Source: Cellvibrionales bacterium UBA4495
Lineage (GTDB): Bacteria > Pseudomonadota > Gammaproteobacteria > Pseudomonadales > Porticoccaceae
Length of the DNA: 6,682 bases
Assembly: GCA_002388905.1 (NCBI GenBank)
Contig: DGNJ01000085.1
Location: 18,827 to 25,508 of the forward strand
Direction of reading: 5' to 3'
The notes under the pieces are model-generated. The model ran no database searches. It was not told the origin of the DNA and saw only the letters and a program-made list of their open reading frames with translations. Shown piece after piece: positions 1-5,874 of the stretch (the stretch's first letter is position 1; each line of letters begins with the position of its first letter). The translations under genes were made by a program, and so were the position numbers.

Positions 1-150
1 CACGATCAGGCCATCGAAGTCACCGGCATCCGGCAGGCGTTCGCCGGCGAAAAGCCGGGTATGGCTGAGGCGATGGCCGCGTGCCCGCAACAGCGGTTCG
101 AGGCTGCCCAGCCCCTCGAAGGGCACATGTTGCAGATAGTGAAGGTGCAT
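1..150 (-). CDS. Class I glutamine amidotransferase-like protein, N-terminal fragment (runs off the left edge)
   Basis: Only the first 50 residues are in the window. They begin MHLHYLQHVPFEGLG and continue with a GH, an LFAGERLP segment and FDGLIV. This is the usual N-terminus of the GMP-synthase-like (type 1) glutamine amidotransferases: first beta strand, the H-x-P-x-E-G-L-G loop, then the strand before the oxyanion-hole glycines. The catalytic Cys-His-Glu residues would lie beyond the edge, so activity cannot be judged. A GAGG lies about 10 nt before the ATG, and the LapA-like gene ends only 22 nt upstream on the same strand, so the two are probably co-transcribed. Free-standing members of this family are usually of unknown substrate; some act in glutamine or gamma-glutamyl compound metabolism. 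The family assignment is fairly secure and the role is unknown. Confidence 0.8.
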   Translation of the reverse strand, partial: MHLHYLQHVPFEGLGSLEPLLRARGHRLSHTRLFAGERLPDAGDFDGLIV

Positions 151-172
151 TGAAGGTTTGCCTCGAGAGCGC

Positions 173-382
173 CTATTTTCGCAATCGATGGCGATAGTAG
201 CCGTGCAGCAACCAACCGGCAACCAGCCCGATAATCAGCAGGAAAAGGATGAATATGGATCTCGACATGGCCAGGTCCCAGAACAGGAAACGGATTGTCA
301 CCACCGCCATGTTCTGGAAAAGAAAAATCAGGGCCAGGGCCAGGATTGCCAGGCTGGCGATCAGTTTGTAGTTATAGCGCAT
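173..382 (-). CDS. LapA-family (DUF1049) small inner-membrane protein
   Basis: This 69-residue protein has two hydrophobic helices, at about residues 6-24 and 41-59. They are joined by a short loop containing QNMAVVTIRFLFWDLAMS, and the tail is basic (HRLRK). The QN-x-V-x-I-x-F-L-x-W loop followed by S-x(n)-G-x-x-x-G in helix 2 is the pattern of LapA/YciS proteins. In E. coli LapA works with LapB/YciM in controlling LPS assembly, but many bacteria carry extra LapA-like copies with no known role. Here there is no lapB neighbour in the window; the gene lies between a DUF2254 gene (28 nt gap) and an amidotransferase gene (22 nt gap), so the lipopolysaccharide role should not be carried over. The start is supported by a GGCGGAG ribosome site about 7 nt upstream. 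Family assignment is good, function unknown. Confidence 0.85.
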   Translation of the reverse strand: MRYNYKLIASLAILALALIFLFQNMAVVTIRFLFWDLAMSRSIFILFLLIIGLVAGWLLHGYYRHRLRK

Positions 383-410
383 AGCGTTTCTCCGCCTGTG
401 ATTCGAATGT

Positions 411-1748
411 TCAGGATGACTCGATGGCCTGGATCACCGCCCGGTGCCGCTGTTCGAACGCCTCCCGGTCCTCGTCCGAGAGGGGTTTACCGGTGGCGGC
501 ACCGTAGACCATGTCCGCGTGGCGCCTGACGGCTGCCAGACGTTCCTGCCGGCGGGTGTGCCGGGCAATTCGAGCCAGGGCCTCCAGGAGGCGCAGGGCG
601 ACCGCTGGCTGATCGGCGCTATGCTGGCGTATCTGGTTGAAGGCGGCGGCCAGCAGGCCATCGAAAGTGACCGGGTCGGTAATCAGCCGCAGGTGGCCTT
701 CGCTGTCCCGGCGCTCCCCGGAACGCAGGGGCCTGTCCGCTATGCCGGCGATGATGGCCCCCAGCCAGTCGATGCAGGTAATGGCGCTGAACGGGTCGTT
801 GATGCCCGGAGACAGGGCCCTTACCGCCAATTCAACCAGTTGGAAGATGCCGTATTCCGGATCCTGTTGATCGGTACGCATGCGCCCCACGACAAAGTGC
901 CGGCCAACCTGCTCGCGCAGGGAATCAGCGGTTTCTTTATCGGCCTGCACCAGAGCGAAGGCTTCCCCCATGGCGATAAAATGACCGGGCCGGACCGGCA
1001 GCCTGATCAGGGTGTCGTTGTCTCTGGCAATATCCAGCAGGGCATCCTCATCGATGGCCTGGATATAGCCGGTGCGGTACGATCGAAAATGCAGGTTTTC
1101 ACCCTCGTCTCTTTCCTTTTCCTCAAAGGTTTTGCCCTGCTTGCCGACGCTGGATCCGGTATCGGAGCTTTCATCCCGGTTGGGGAACAGGCGCTCCAGG
1201 CCACCCGACAGTCTTCCTGCCACCATATCGATAACGTGCTCGGCCCTTAGCTGCAAAGCCACATGGTGGAAAAAATAAATGAGCATGCCCAGGCTGGCAA
1301 CGCTCAGCAGCAGGCCGATGCTGGTGGAAATGGGGCGATAGCTCCCGCCAGAGGCCGGCGGCGGTTCGGCGCCCATGATGACCAGGCAGTAGACGAAAGT
1401 GGCGACGAAGGTGCCCAGCACCAACTGATTGCCCCGGTCGCGCATGAAATCCAGGAGCAGGCGGTGGCCGAACTGGGAGGAGGTGGCCGACAGCGCCACG
1501 ATAGTAACCGAGAAAACCACGCCGGCCACCGTGATGGTGGACCCGGCGATGGTGGTGAGCAGGGTCTGGGTGCCGCGCAAATCGCCGTTGTAGAGCAGCC
1601 AGTAATCCGCCGCCAACCCCGGTTTCAGGTGCTTGTCCAGGTAGTCACCGGCGATGCCCAGCAGCAGGGCAACGATACTCATCAGTGCGGGCAGTGCCCA
1701 GAGGCTGGTACGTATTCGGTGGTAGAGGCTCTGAAGCTTTATTTGCAT
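411..1748 (-). CDS. DUF2254 family integral membrane protein
   Basis: With this start the protein is 445 residues, normal for DUF2254. Four membrane helices are visible at about residues 18-37, 64-86, 108-126 and 141-161, followed by a soluble C-terminal domain of about 280 residues. Family hallmarks are the segment FMRDRGNQLVLGTFVATFVY (residues 101-120), the YRTGYIQAIDEDALL segment with RPGHFIAMGEA, and the ELAVRALSPGINDPFSA segment. DUF2254 proteins have no established function; they are predicted inner-membrane proteins. The reading frame is open far upstream, to 2171, but that part is antisense to the methyltransferase gene and is unlikely to be translated. Two starts are plausible. ATG at 1748 puts helix 1 where the family has it but has no clear ribosome site. 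ATG at 1778 adds ten residues (MARNPVDETT) and has an AGG 5 nt upstream. The gene heads a likely operon with the LapA-like and amidotransferase genes. Confidence 0.88.
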   Translation of the reverse strand: MQIKLQSLYHRIRTSLWALPALMSIVALLLGIAGDYLDKHLKPGLAADYWLLYNGDLRGTQTLLTTIAGSTITVAGVVFSVTIVALSATSSQFGHRLLLDFMRDRGNQLVLGTFVATFVYCLVIMGAEPPPASGGSYRPISTSIGLLLSVASLGMLIYFFHHVALQLRAEHVIDMVAGRLSGGLERLFPNRDESSDTGSSVGKQGKTFEEKERDEGENLHFRSYRTGYIQAIDEDALLDIARDNDTLIRLPVRPGHFIAMGEAFALVQADKETADSLREQVGRHFVVGRMRTDQQDPEYGIFQLVELAVRALSPGINDPFSAITCIDWLGAIIAGIADRPLRSGERRDSEGHLRLITDPVTFDGLLAAAFNQIRQHSADQPAVALRLLEALARIARHTRRQERLAAVRRHADMVYGAATGKPLSDEDREAFEQRHRAVIQAIESS

Positions 1749-1846
1749 TGTTGTTTCATCGACCGGGTTTCTGGCCATTGAAGCCTGAAACGCGGGGCTT
1801 TTCCAGCCCGGGTCGGGATTACATGGAGCCCCGGTCGACGAGCGGG

Positions 1847-1852
1847 TAGAAT
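1847..1852 (+). promoter_or_regulatory. Candidate sigma70 -10 element (TAGAAT) for the methyltransferase gene
   Basis: TAGAAT matches the -10 consensus at five of six bases and is followed by a GC-rich discriminator. A transcript starting about 7 nt downstream would leave a leader of roughly 25 nt before the ATG at 1884. No convincing -35 is seen at 16-18 nt spacing. If this is the promoter, the in-frame ATG at 1851 lies inside it and cannot be the translation start. The rest of the 1749-1883 interval shows a TGTAAT on the minus strand (1823-1818) that could serve the DUF2254 gene, also without a good -35. Confidence 0.4.
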
Positions 1853-1883
1853 GTTCGCCTTTTGTGGCCGCGGTGGTATTGAA

Positions 1884-3020
1884 ATGCCTCGACTGGGAGA
1901 AGTTTTCACGGGCAGGGTCCGGGATGTGTCCAGCGCGGGCGCCGGAATCGTCGAGCATCCCGGCGGCCGGGTATTTTTTGTGTCCGGCGTCTGGGTCGGC
2001 GAGGAAGCCAGGTTTCGCATTACCGGCTTCAGGAATCGCTTCGGCTATGCCCGTCTGGAAGAACTGCTCGCGCCCGCACAGGAGCGGGTGACCCCCCGGT
2101 GCGCGCATCACGGCCCGGGGCCCTCGGATTGCGGCGGCTGCCCCTGGCAGTTCGTCGACTACGGCGCTCAACTGGCCGCCAAGGAAAACCGCCTGAAGGC
2201 GGCGTTGTCACCCCTGGGCCTCGCCGACAAACCACTGCCAATCTGGCCCTCCCCGCGTCCCTACGGTTACCGTAATCGGGCCCAGTTGAAAACTGATGGT
2301 GAACGGATCGGCTATGTGGCGGCGGGCTCGCGCCGTATCGCGCCTGTCGAGGACTGCCCCATTCTCACGGACCGCAATCGGACCCATCTGCGCGAACTCC
2401 TGGAGCAACTGCCGAATTCCCGTTGGCGACAGAGAAAGCGGGGCCGGTGGACCACGGTTGATATGGATGAGGAAGGGGTATCCATTGATCGCCGACGTCC
2501 GTTTCGTCAAGGCAATAGCGATCAGAACCTGCGTATGCGGGACTGGCTGAAGGCCCGGCTGGCACCGCTTGACCGGCGGCTGCCGGTGCTGGAATTATTC
2601 GCCGGTTCCGGCAATTTCACCGAAGTGATCGCCGATACCGGGTTCGAACACATTGTCGCCGTGGAAGGCGTGGGCGAGGCCATTGACCGGCTGCGGGCCC
2701 GGGGACTTCCCGGCGTTGAGACATGGCGACAGGATCTTTTTGCCGACGGTGCCTGGCGCCGTCTGGGCCGAAATCTAGAGGAGGTCGGCATACTGGTGGC
2801 CGACCCGCCGCGCCGGGGCATCGAGAATGCCCGGGGCCTGGCCACCGCCGCAAGGAAGTGCCGTGATTTGGTGTACGTTTCCTGTGATCCCGCCACCTTC
2901 GCCCGGGATCTGGGGGTATTCCTGGAGGCCGGTTACAGCGCCCTTGAGATCCAGCCCCTGGATCAGTTTCCCCACACGCCCCATGTGGAGATGCTTGCCC
3001 ACCTGCATAGGGATGTATAG
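1884..3020 (+). CDS. TRAM-domain RNA (uracil-5-)-methyltransferase, RumA/RlmD superfamily
   Basis: This gene encodes a 378-residue SAM-dependent methyltransferase expected to make 5-methyluridine in RNA, most likely 23S rRNA. An N-terminal TRAM domain (about residues 4-60, GEVFTGRVRDVSSAGAGIV) is followed by a probable [4Fe-4S] site with Cys73, Cys83, Cys86 and Cys158. The methyltransferase domain has the FRQGN motif (207-211), the SAM-binding VLELFAGSGNF (236-246), DPPRRG (307-312), the nucleophile Cys334 in YVSCDPATFARDL, and the general-base Glu369 in HTPHVEM. All catalytic residues are therefore present. It is shorter than E. coli RlmD (about 430 residues), and the first cysteine spacing is C-x9-C-x2-C instead of C-x5-C-x2-C, so it may be a paralogous subfamily with another target uridine; I give no symbol. 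ATG 1884 is chosen over ATG 1851 because it begins just before TRAM, has GGTGG about 8 nt upstream, and avoids the likely -10. Confidence 0.9.
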   Translation: MPRLGEVFTGRVRDVSSAGAGIVEHPGGRVFFVSGVWVGEEARFRITGFRNRFGYARLEELLAPAQERVTPRCAHHGPGPSDCGGCPWQFVDYGAQLAAKENRLKAALSPLGLADKPLPIWPSPRPYGYRNRAQLKTDGERIGYVAAGSRRIAPVEDCPILTDRNRTHLRELLEQLPNSRWRQRKRGRWTTVDMDEEGVSIDRRRPFRQGNSDQNLRMRDWLKARLAPLDRRLPVLELFAGSGNFTEVIADTGFEHIVAVEGVGEAIDRLRARGLPGVETWRQDLFADGAWRRLGRNLEEVGILVADPPRRGIENARGLATAARKCRDLVYVSCDPATFARDLGVFLEAGYSALEIQPLDQFPHTPHVEMLAHLHRDV

Positions 3021-3028
3021 CTTAAATT

Positions 3029-3066
3029 TATAGTTGCGATATAGAGAATCAACTTTCGCTATAGAG
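3029..3066 (+). promoter_or_regulatory. AT-rich leader with repeated TATAG motifs upstream of grxA, possible regulator site
   Basis: TATAG occurs at 3029-3033, 3040-3044 and 3060-3064, the last two as the longer direct repeat TATAGAG spaced 20 nt apart; CTATAG at 3059-3064 is a palindrome. The TATAGA copies resemble -10 boxes, but no -35 lies at normal spacing: TTGCGA at 3034-3039 is 20 nt from the last copy. A weak -35 would fit an activator-dependent promoter. E. coli grxA is activated by OxyR, whose site is built from ATAG/CTAT half sites. Here the spacing fits the full OxyR pattern only partly, so this is a suggestion. The base composition is clearly more AT-rich than the flanking genes. 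Confidence 0.3.
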
Positions 3067-3109
3067 CGGGGAAGGTTTATCCTTTCTCCAGATTTACGAA
3101 GTACCAAGC

Positions 3110-3114
3110 GGAGG
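3110..3114 (+). promoter_or_regulatory. Ribosome binding site GGAGG that decides the grxA start
   Basis: GGAGG stands 3 nt before ATG 3118 and 6 nt before ATG 3121. The two codons are adjacent and in the same frame. The 6-nt spacing favours 3121. It argues against the more distal in-frame ATG at 3034, whose extra 28 residues do not resemble glutaredoxin. Confidence 0.7.
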
Positions 3115-3120
3115 ATAATG

Positions 3121-3360
3121 ATGTCGAGCTACACGATTTTCGGCCGGCCCGGTTGCGGGTTCTGCGTTCGCGCCAGGCAATTGCTGGACATGAAAAAGCT
3201 GCCCTACAAGTACGTGGATATCCACGCCGAGGGCATCACGCCCGCCGATCTGGAAAAGACAATTGGCAAGCCGGTGCGCACCGTTCCCCAGATCTTTCAC
3301 GGGGAGAAGTACGTCGGTGGTTTTACCGAGCTCAATGAGTACCTGAAAAACGCCGCCTGA
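3121..3360 (+). CDS. grxA: GrxA-type glutaredoxin (glutaredoxin 1 family), CGFC active site
   Basis: This 79-residue cytoplasmic dithiol oxidoreductase would use glutathione to reduce protein disulfides and possibly ribonucleotide reductase. The fold is visible in order: strand 1 YTIFGRPG, the active site CGFC (residues 12-15), YVDIHAEGITPADLEKTIGKP (the same pattern as E. coli Grx1), the cis-proline TVPQIF (54-59), and GGFT (66-69) that contacts glutathione. E. coli Grx1 is 85 residues with CPYC; here the dipeptide is Gly-Phe. CGFC remains a two-cysteine site, so dithiol chemistry is expected, perhaps with a different redox potential. The start is set by GGAGG 6 nt upstream; ATG 3118 would add one Met. 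A second in-frame stop (TAG) directly follows the TGA. The gene lies 100 nt after the methyltransferase gene, with a possible promoter of its own, and ends before a strong terminator. Confidence 0.9.
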   Translation: MSSYTIFGRPGCGFCVRARQLLDMKKLPYKYVDIHAEGITPADLEKTIGKPVRTVPQIFHGEKYVGGFTELNEYLKNAA

Positions 3361-3383
3361 TAGGCGTACGTCCGGCTGCGGAC

Positions 3384-3411
3384 AAACCCCGCTCCATGGA
3401 GCGGGGTTTTT
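3384..3411 (+). terminator. Rho-independent terminator of grxA, possibly bidirectional
   Basis: CCCCGCTC (3387-3394) pairs perfectly with GAGCGGGG (3399-3406) around a CATG tetraloop. Flanking AAA/TTT extends the stem, and a five-T run at 3407-3411 follows. On the minus strand the hairpin is the same but is followed by only TTTG, so termination there would be weaker. It lies between the convergent grxA and thioesterase genes, and its T-run overlaps the thioesterase stop codon (3410-3412). Confidence 0.9.
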
Positions 3412-3805
3412 AGTCCGTATTAATGGGGCGGGTCTTGCCGTCCCCCGAAATGGCCACGTAGACAAAATCCCCTTCGGTGACCTTGGCGGGGGTATCGGTG
3501 GTTTCCCCATCGATCCAGACTTCGATATTGATGCGCAGGGAGGTGCGGCCGATTTCCAGCAGGCTGGCATAACAGCTCACCACCGAGCCCACGGGAACCG
3601 GCCGCAGGAAGGCCATTTCGCCGACGGCGACGGTGGCAACCCGGCCGCCGGAGACGCGCTTGCCGATAACGCCCCCGGCCAGGTCCATCTGAGACAGCAG
3701 CCAGCCCCCGAAAATATCGCCATTGGGATTGGTATCGGCGGGCATGGCCAGGGTCTGAAGGGTCAACTCGCCGACGGGTTGGGCGGGGCGGTTCAGGGTG
3801 CTCAA
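3410..3805 (-). CDS. yciA: YciA-like acyl-CoA thioesterase (hotdog fold)
   Basis: This 131-residue enzyme hydrolyses acyl-CoA to free acid and CoA in the cytoplasm. The pattern closely follows E. coli and Haemophilus YciA: LQTLAMPADTNPNGDIFGGW (residues 17-36), then SQMD with the catalytic Asp41, the GRVATVAVGEMAFLRPVPVG segment around residues 54-73, and INIEVWID in a later strand. YciA enzymes are hexameric with broad acyl-chain tolerance. Length is normal. The start is TTG, read as Met: it gives MSTLNRPAQPVGEL, which fits the family N-terminus, and GAGG lies 8 nt upstream. No ATG in this frame fits better. The dctM-type gene ends 10 nt upstream and its TGA stop overlaps this ribosome site, so translation is probably coupled and the gene is the third in the TRAP operon. 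A metabolic link between imported acid and thioesterase is possible but not shown. Confidence 0.9.
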   Translation of the reverse strand: MSTLNRPAQPVGELTLQTLAMPADTNPNGDIFGGWLLSQMDLAGGVIGKRVSGGRVATVAVGEMAFLRPVPVGSVVSCYASLLEIGRTSLRINIEVWIDGETTDTPAKVTEGDFVYVAISGDGKTRPINTD

Positions 3806-3815
3806 GGTGGTGTCC

Positions 3816-5186
3816 TCAATCGAAAATCACGCCGGGCAACCAGGTCGCCGTTGCCGGCCACAGCGCCAGTATAACCAACATGAAAAGCTGTATGGCAATA
3901 AACGGCAACACCCCCTTGTAGATATCGCCGGTCCGCACATGGGCGGGGGCGACGCCCCGCAGGTAGAAGAGGGCGAAACCGAAGGGCGGTGTCAGGAAGG
4001 AAGTCTGCAGGTTGATGGCTATCATGACGCCCAGCCAGACCGGGTCGATGCCCATGGCCAACAGCGCCGGCCCCACCAGGGGTACCACAACAAAGGTGAT
4101 CTCGATAAAGTCGAGAATAAAGCCCAGGAAAAAGATCACCACCATGACTACCAGAACGGCACCCAGGCGCCCGCCCGGGATTTGCCGGAACAGGTCGGCC
4201 ACCAGTTCCTCGCCGCCGAAGCCCCGGAATACCAGGGAAAAAATCGCCGCCCCCACCAGGATCATGAAGACCATGGCAGTAATCTCGGTGGTGGAGGTCA
4301 TCACCTCCCTGAGCCGGCCCAGCTTCAGCTCCCGCTTGGCGAGGGCAAGGAGGGTGGCGCCCAGGGCACCGACGCCGGCGGCTTCGGTGGGGGTGGCGGC
4401 CCCGGCGAGAATCGAGCCCAGCACCGCGACGATCAGGATCACCGGCGGCAGCAGGGGCCGGAGCAGCGCCGGCAGGGGTGGTTTTTCCCCCACATCCTCA
4501 TGGACGGGCGCCGCTTCGGGCCGGAAGAAGGCGTGGCCGAGCACGTAAACCATATAAAGCACTACCAGGATCGCCCCCGGAACAATGGCGCCCACGAAGA
4601 GATCGCCGATGGAAACGGTTTCCGGGGAGAAAATGCCCATGCGCAGTTGCGCCTGCTGGTAGGCGGTCGACAGGATATCGCCGAGCAGCACCAGGGCGAT
4701 GGAAGGGGGAATGATCTGGCCCAGGGTGCCGGTGGCGCAGATGCTGCCCGTGGCCAGGGACGGGCTGTAGCCCTGCTTGAGCATGGTGGGCAGGGACATC
4801 AGGCCCATGGTCACCACGGTGGCGCCGACAATGCCGGTGCTGGCCGCCAGCAGCATACCCACCAGGATCACCGACAGTGCCAGCCCGCCCCGCAGATTGC
4901 CGCACAACTTGCCCATATTGTCGAGCAGGTCCTCGGCGAGTCGGGACTTTTCCAGCATGACGCCCATGAACACAAAAAGCGGCACGGCGATCAACGTGGT
5001 ATTGATCATGGTGCCGTACAGGCGGTTGGGCAGGGCGTGCAGGAAAGCGCCGTCGAAATGACCGGTCAGGGTGCCGACACCCGCGAAAATCAGGGCCACG
5101 CCGCCCAGGGAGAAGGCCACCGGATAACCCAGCAGCAGCAACAGGCAGACCGCCCCGAACATATAGAGGGGGATAAATTCGGCCAT
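3816..5186 (-). CDS. TRAP transporter large permease subunit, DctM family
   Basis: This 456-residue polytopic inner-membrane protein is the transport channel of a tripartite ATP-independent periplasmic (TRAP) transporter, which uses the sodium or proton gradient. About 12 hydrophobic segments cover the protein, with a hydrophilic break at about 221-243. DctM hallmarks are TTLIAVPLFVFMGVML (63-78), STGIVGATVVTMG (116-128), GTLGQIIPPSIALVLLGD (153-170), TPTEAAGVGA (265-274) and NLQTSFLTPPFGFALFYLRG (392-411). The last motif and the overall length place it with the mannitol/chloroaromatic/2-oxoacid subgroup (TakM-like), so a monocarboxylate or 2-oxoacid is a reasonable guess; the absent binding protein decides the substrate. 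Its ATG overlaps the stop of the small-subunit gene by one base (TGATG), a sign of translational coupling, and the thioesterase gene follows after 10 nt. Confidence 0.95.
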   Translation of the reverse strand: MAEFIPLYMFGAVCLLLLLGYPVAFSLGGVALIFAGVGTLTGHFDGAFLHALPNRLYGTMINTTLIAVPLFVFMGVMLEKSRLAEDLLDNMGKLCGNLRGGLALSVILVGMLLAASTGIVGATVVTMGLMSLPTMLKQGYSPSLATGSICATGTLGQIIPPSIALVLLGDILSTAYQQAQLRMGIFSPETVSIGDLFVGAIVPGAILVVLYMVYVLGHAFFRPEAAPVHEDVGEKPPLPALLRPLLPPVILIVAVLGSILAGAATPTEAAGVGALGATLLALAKRELKLGRLREVMTSTTEITAMVFMILVGAAIFSLVFRGFGGEELVADLFRQIPGGRLGAVLVVMVVIFFLGFILDFIEITFVVVPLVGPALLAMGIDPVWLGVMIAINLQTSFLTPPFGFALFYLRGVAPAHVRTGDIYKGVLPFIAIQLFMLVILALWPATATWLPGVIFD

Positions 5187-5740
5187 CAGATGGGCCCCAG
5201 GTGTTCTTCGGTATGGGACCCGCCCAGCCCCAGGAAAAACAGGCCGTTCTTGATTGCCTCGGAGACTCCCTGGATGACCAGCGTCACCGGCATCACCAGC
5301 ATCAGGGTCTTGAGTAAATAGACCAGGGGCAGGCCGCCGCCCTCGCTTGAAGTTTCACGGATTGCCCAGCTGCTGAGGACATAATCCCAGCAGTACACCA
5401 GGATCAGCACGCTCACCGGCAACAGGAAGAAGAGGGTGCCAAGAACATCCACCAGGGCCTGGCGCCGTGGGCTGAAGCCGCGATAAAAAACGTCGACCCT
5501 CACGTGCCCGCCGCGCTTCAGGGTAAAGGCGATACCCAGCATGAACAGTGTCGCATGGAGATACGACATGGTTTCCTGCAGGGCGATTGATCCGGACGAC
5601 AGGACATAGCGCAGAATCACCACAGTACAGGTAACCAGCACCAGCGCCAGTGTCAGCCAGCTGACGGCGCGCCCGGTGAATTCGGTGAAAGTGTCAATAG
5701 CGCGGCAGAACCGCGCCAGGCCGTGTGCGGGTGAGGCCAT
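5186..5740 (-). CDS. TRAP transporter small permease subunit, DctQ family
   Basis: This 184-residue membrane protein partners the large permease next to it. Four helices are seen at about residues 26-46, 56-74, 96-118 and 138-158. DctQ-type signatures are ALQETMSYLHATLFMLGIAF (53-72), LKRGGHVRVDVFYRGFSPRR (74-93) and the E-T-S-S-E-G-G-GLPLVYLLK stretch before helix 4, which is characteristic of small subunits paired with TakM-like large subunits. GGAGAG lies about 10 nt before the ATG. It is the first gene of the operon: a TATAAT element lies about 38 nt upstream. TRAP operons usually also contain a DctP binding-protein gene; none lies on either side here, because the next gene upstream is the divergent pstS. 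Family assignment is firm, substrate unknown. Confidence 0.93.
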   Translation of the reverse strand: MASPAHGLARFCRAIDTFTEFTGRAVSWLTLALVLVTCTVVILRYVLSSGSIALQETMSYLHATLFMLGIAFTLKRGGHVRVDVFYRGFSPRRQALVDVLGTLFFLLPVSVLILVYCWDYVLSSWAIRETSSEGGGLPLVYLLKTLMLVMPVTLVIQGVSEAIKNGLFFLGLGGSHTEEHLGPI

Positions 5741-5777
5741 GGGCCGGTGCTCTCCAAAGCATTGTTATTGAGCGGCC

Positions 5778-5806
5778 ATTATACGGATCGTCGTTGTCGG
5801 CAAAAC
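5778..5806 (-). promoter_or_regulatory. Candidate sigma70 promoter of the TRAP operon
   Basis: Read on the minus strand, 5783-5778 is a perfect TATAAT -10 box. The hexamer 17 nt upstream (5806-5801) is GTTTTG, a poor match to TTGACA, so the promoter may be weak or activator-dependent. Transcription would begin near 5771, leaving a leader of about 30 nt before the small-permease ATG. Confidence 0.5.
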
Positions 5807-5824
5807 CATTTTCCGGCGCCGTTC

Positions 5825-5864
5825 CTGTCATCCGGTTGTCATATTTATTTCATAAACTTGTCAT
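5825..5864 (+). promoter_or_regulatory. Double Pho box (PhoB binding site) upstream of pstS
   Basis: Four 7-bp direct repeats sit on an exact 11-bp period: CTGTCAT (5825-5831), TTGTCAT (5836-5842), ATTTCAT (5847-5853) and TTGTCAT (5858-5864), separated by 4-bp AT- or GC-type spacers. This is the known PhoB arrangement of two tandem 18-bp Pho boxes; the third repeat is the degenerate one. The last repeat ends 10 nt before the proposed -10 box, the usual position for PhoB replacing -35 contacts. With pstS directly downstream, activation under phosphate starvation is very likely. Confidence 0.93.
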
Positions 5865-5874
5865 CCCCGGTCCC

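Noticed and set aside
444..1250. A 268-codon plus-strand open frame
   Set aside because: It is a shadow of the DUF2254 gene on the other strand, with no domain signature or ribosome site of note.
1793..1833. Inverted repeat CGGGGCT ... AGCCCCG between the divergent genes
   Set aside because: There are only 7 bp of stem with a 27-nt loop, no T-run follows, and such GC-rich matches are expected by chance here.
1749..2171. N-terminal extension of the DUF2254 frame by up to 141 residues
   Set aside because: The extension is low-complexity, unlike the family, and antisense to the start of the methyltransferase gene. The DUF2254 family begins near the residues encoded at 1748.
3034..3120. Upstream start giving a 108-residue glutaredoxin
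   Set aside because: The extra residues do not resemble the family, overlap the putative promoter repeats, and the strong GGAGG at 3110-3114 serves the ATG at 3121.
3798..5321. A 507-codon plus-strand open frame rich in His, Gln, Gly and Asp
   Set aside because: It lies antisense to the clear DctM/DctQ genes. Its composition is what the complement of hydrophobic, GC-rich membrane-protein codons gives, and it has no recognisable domain.
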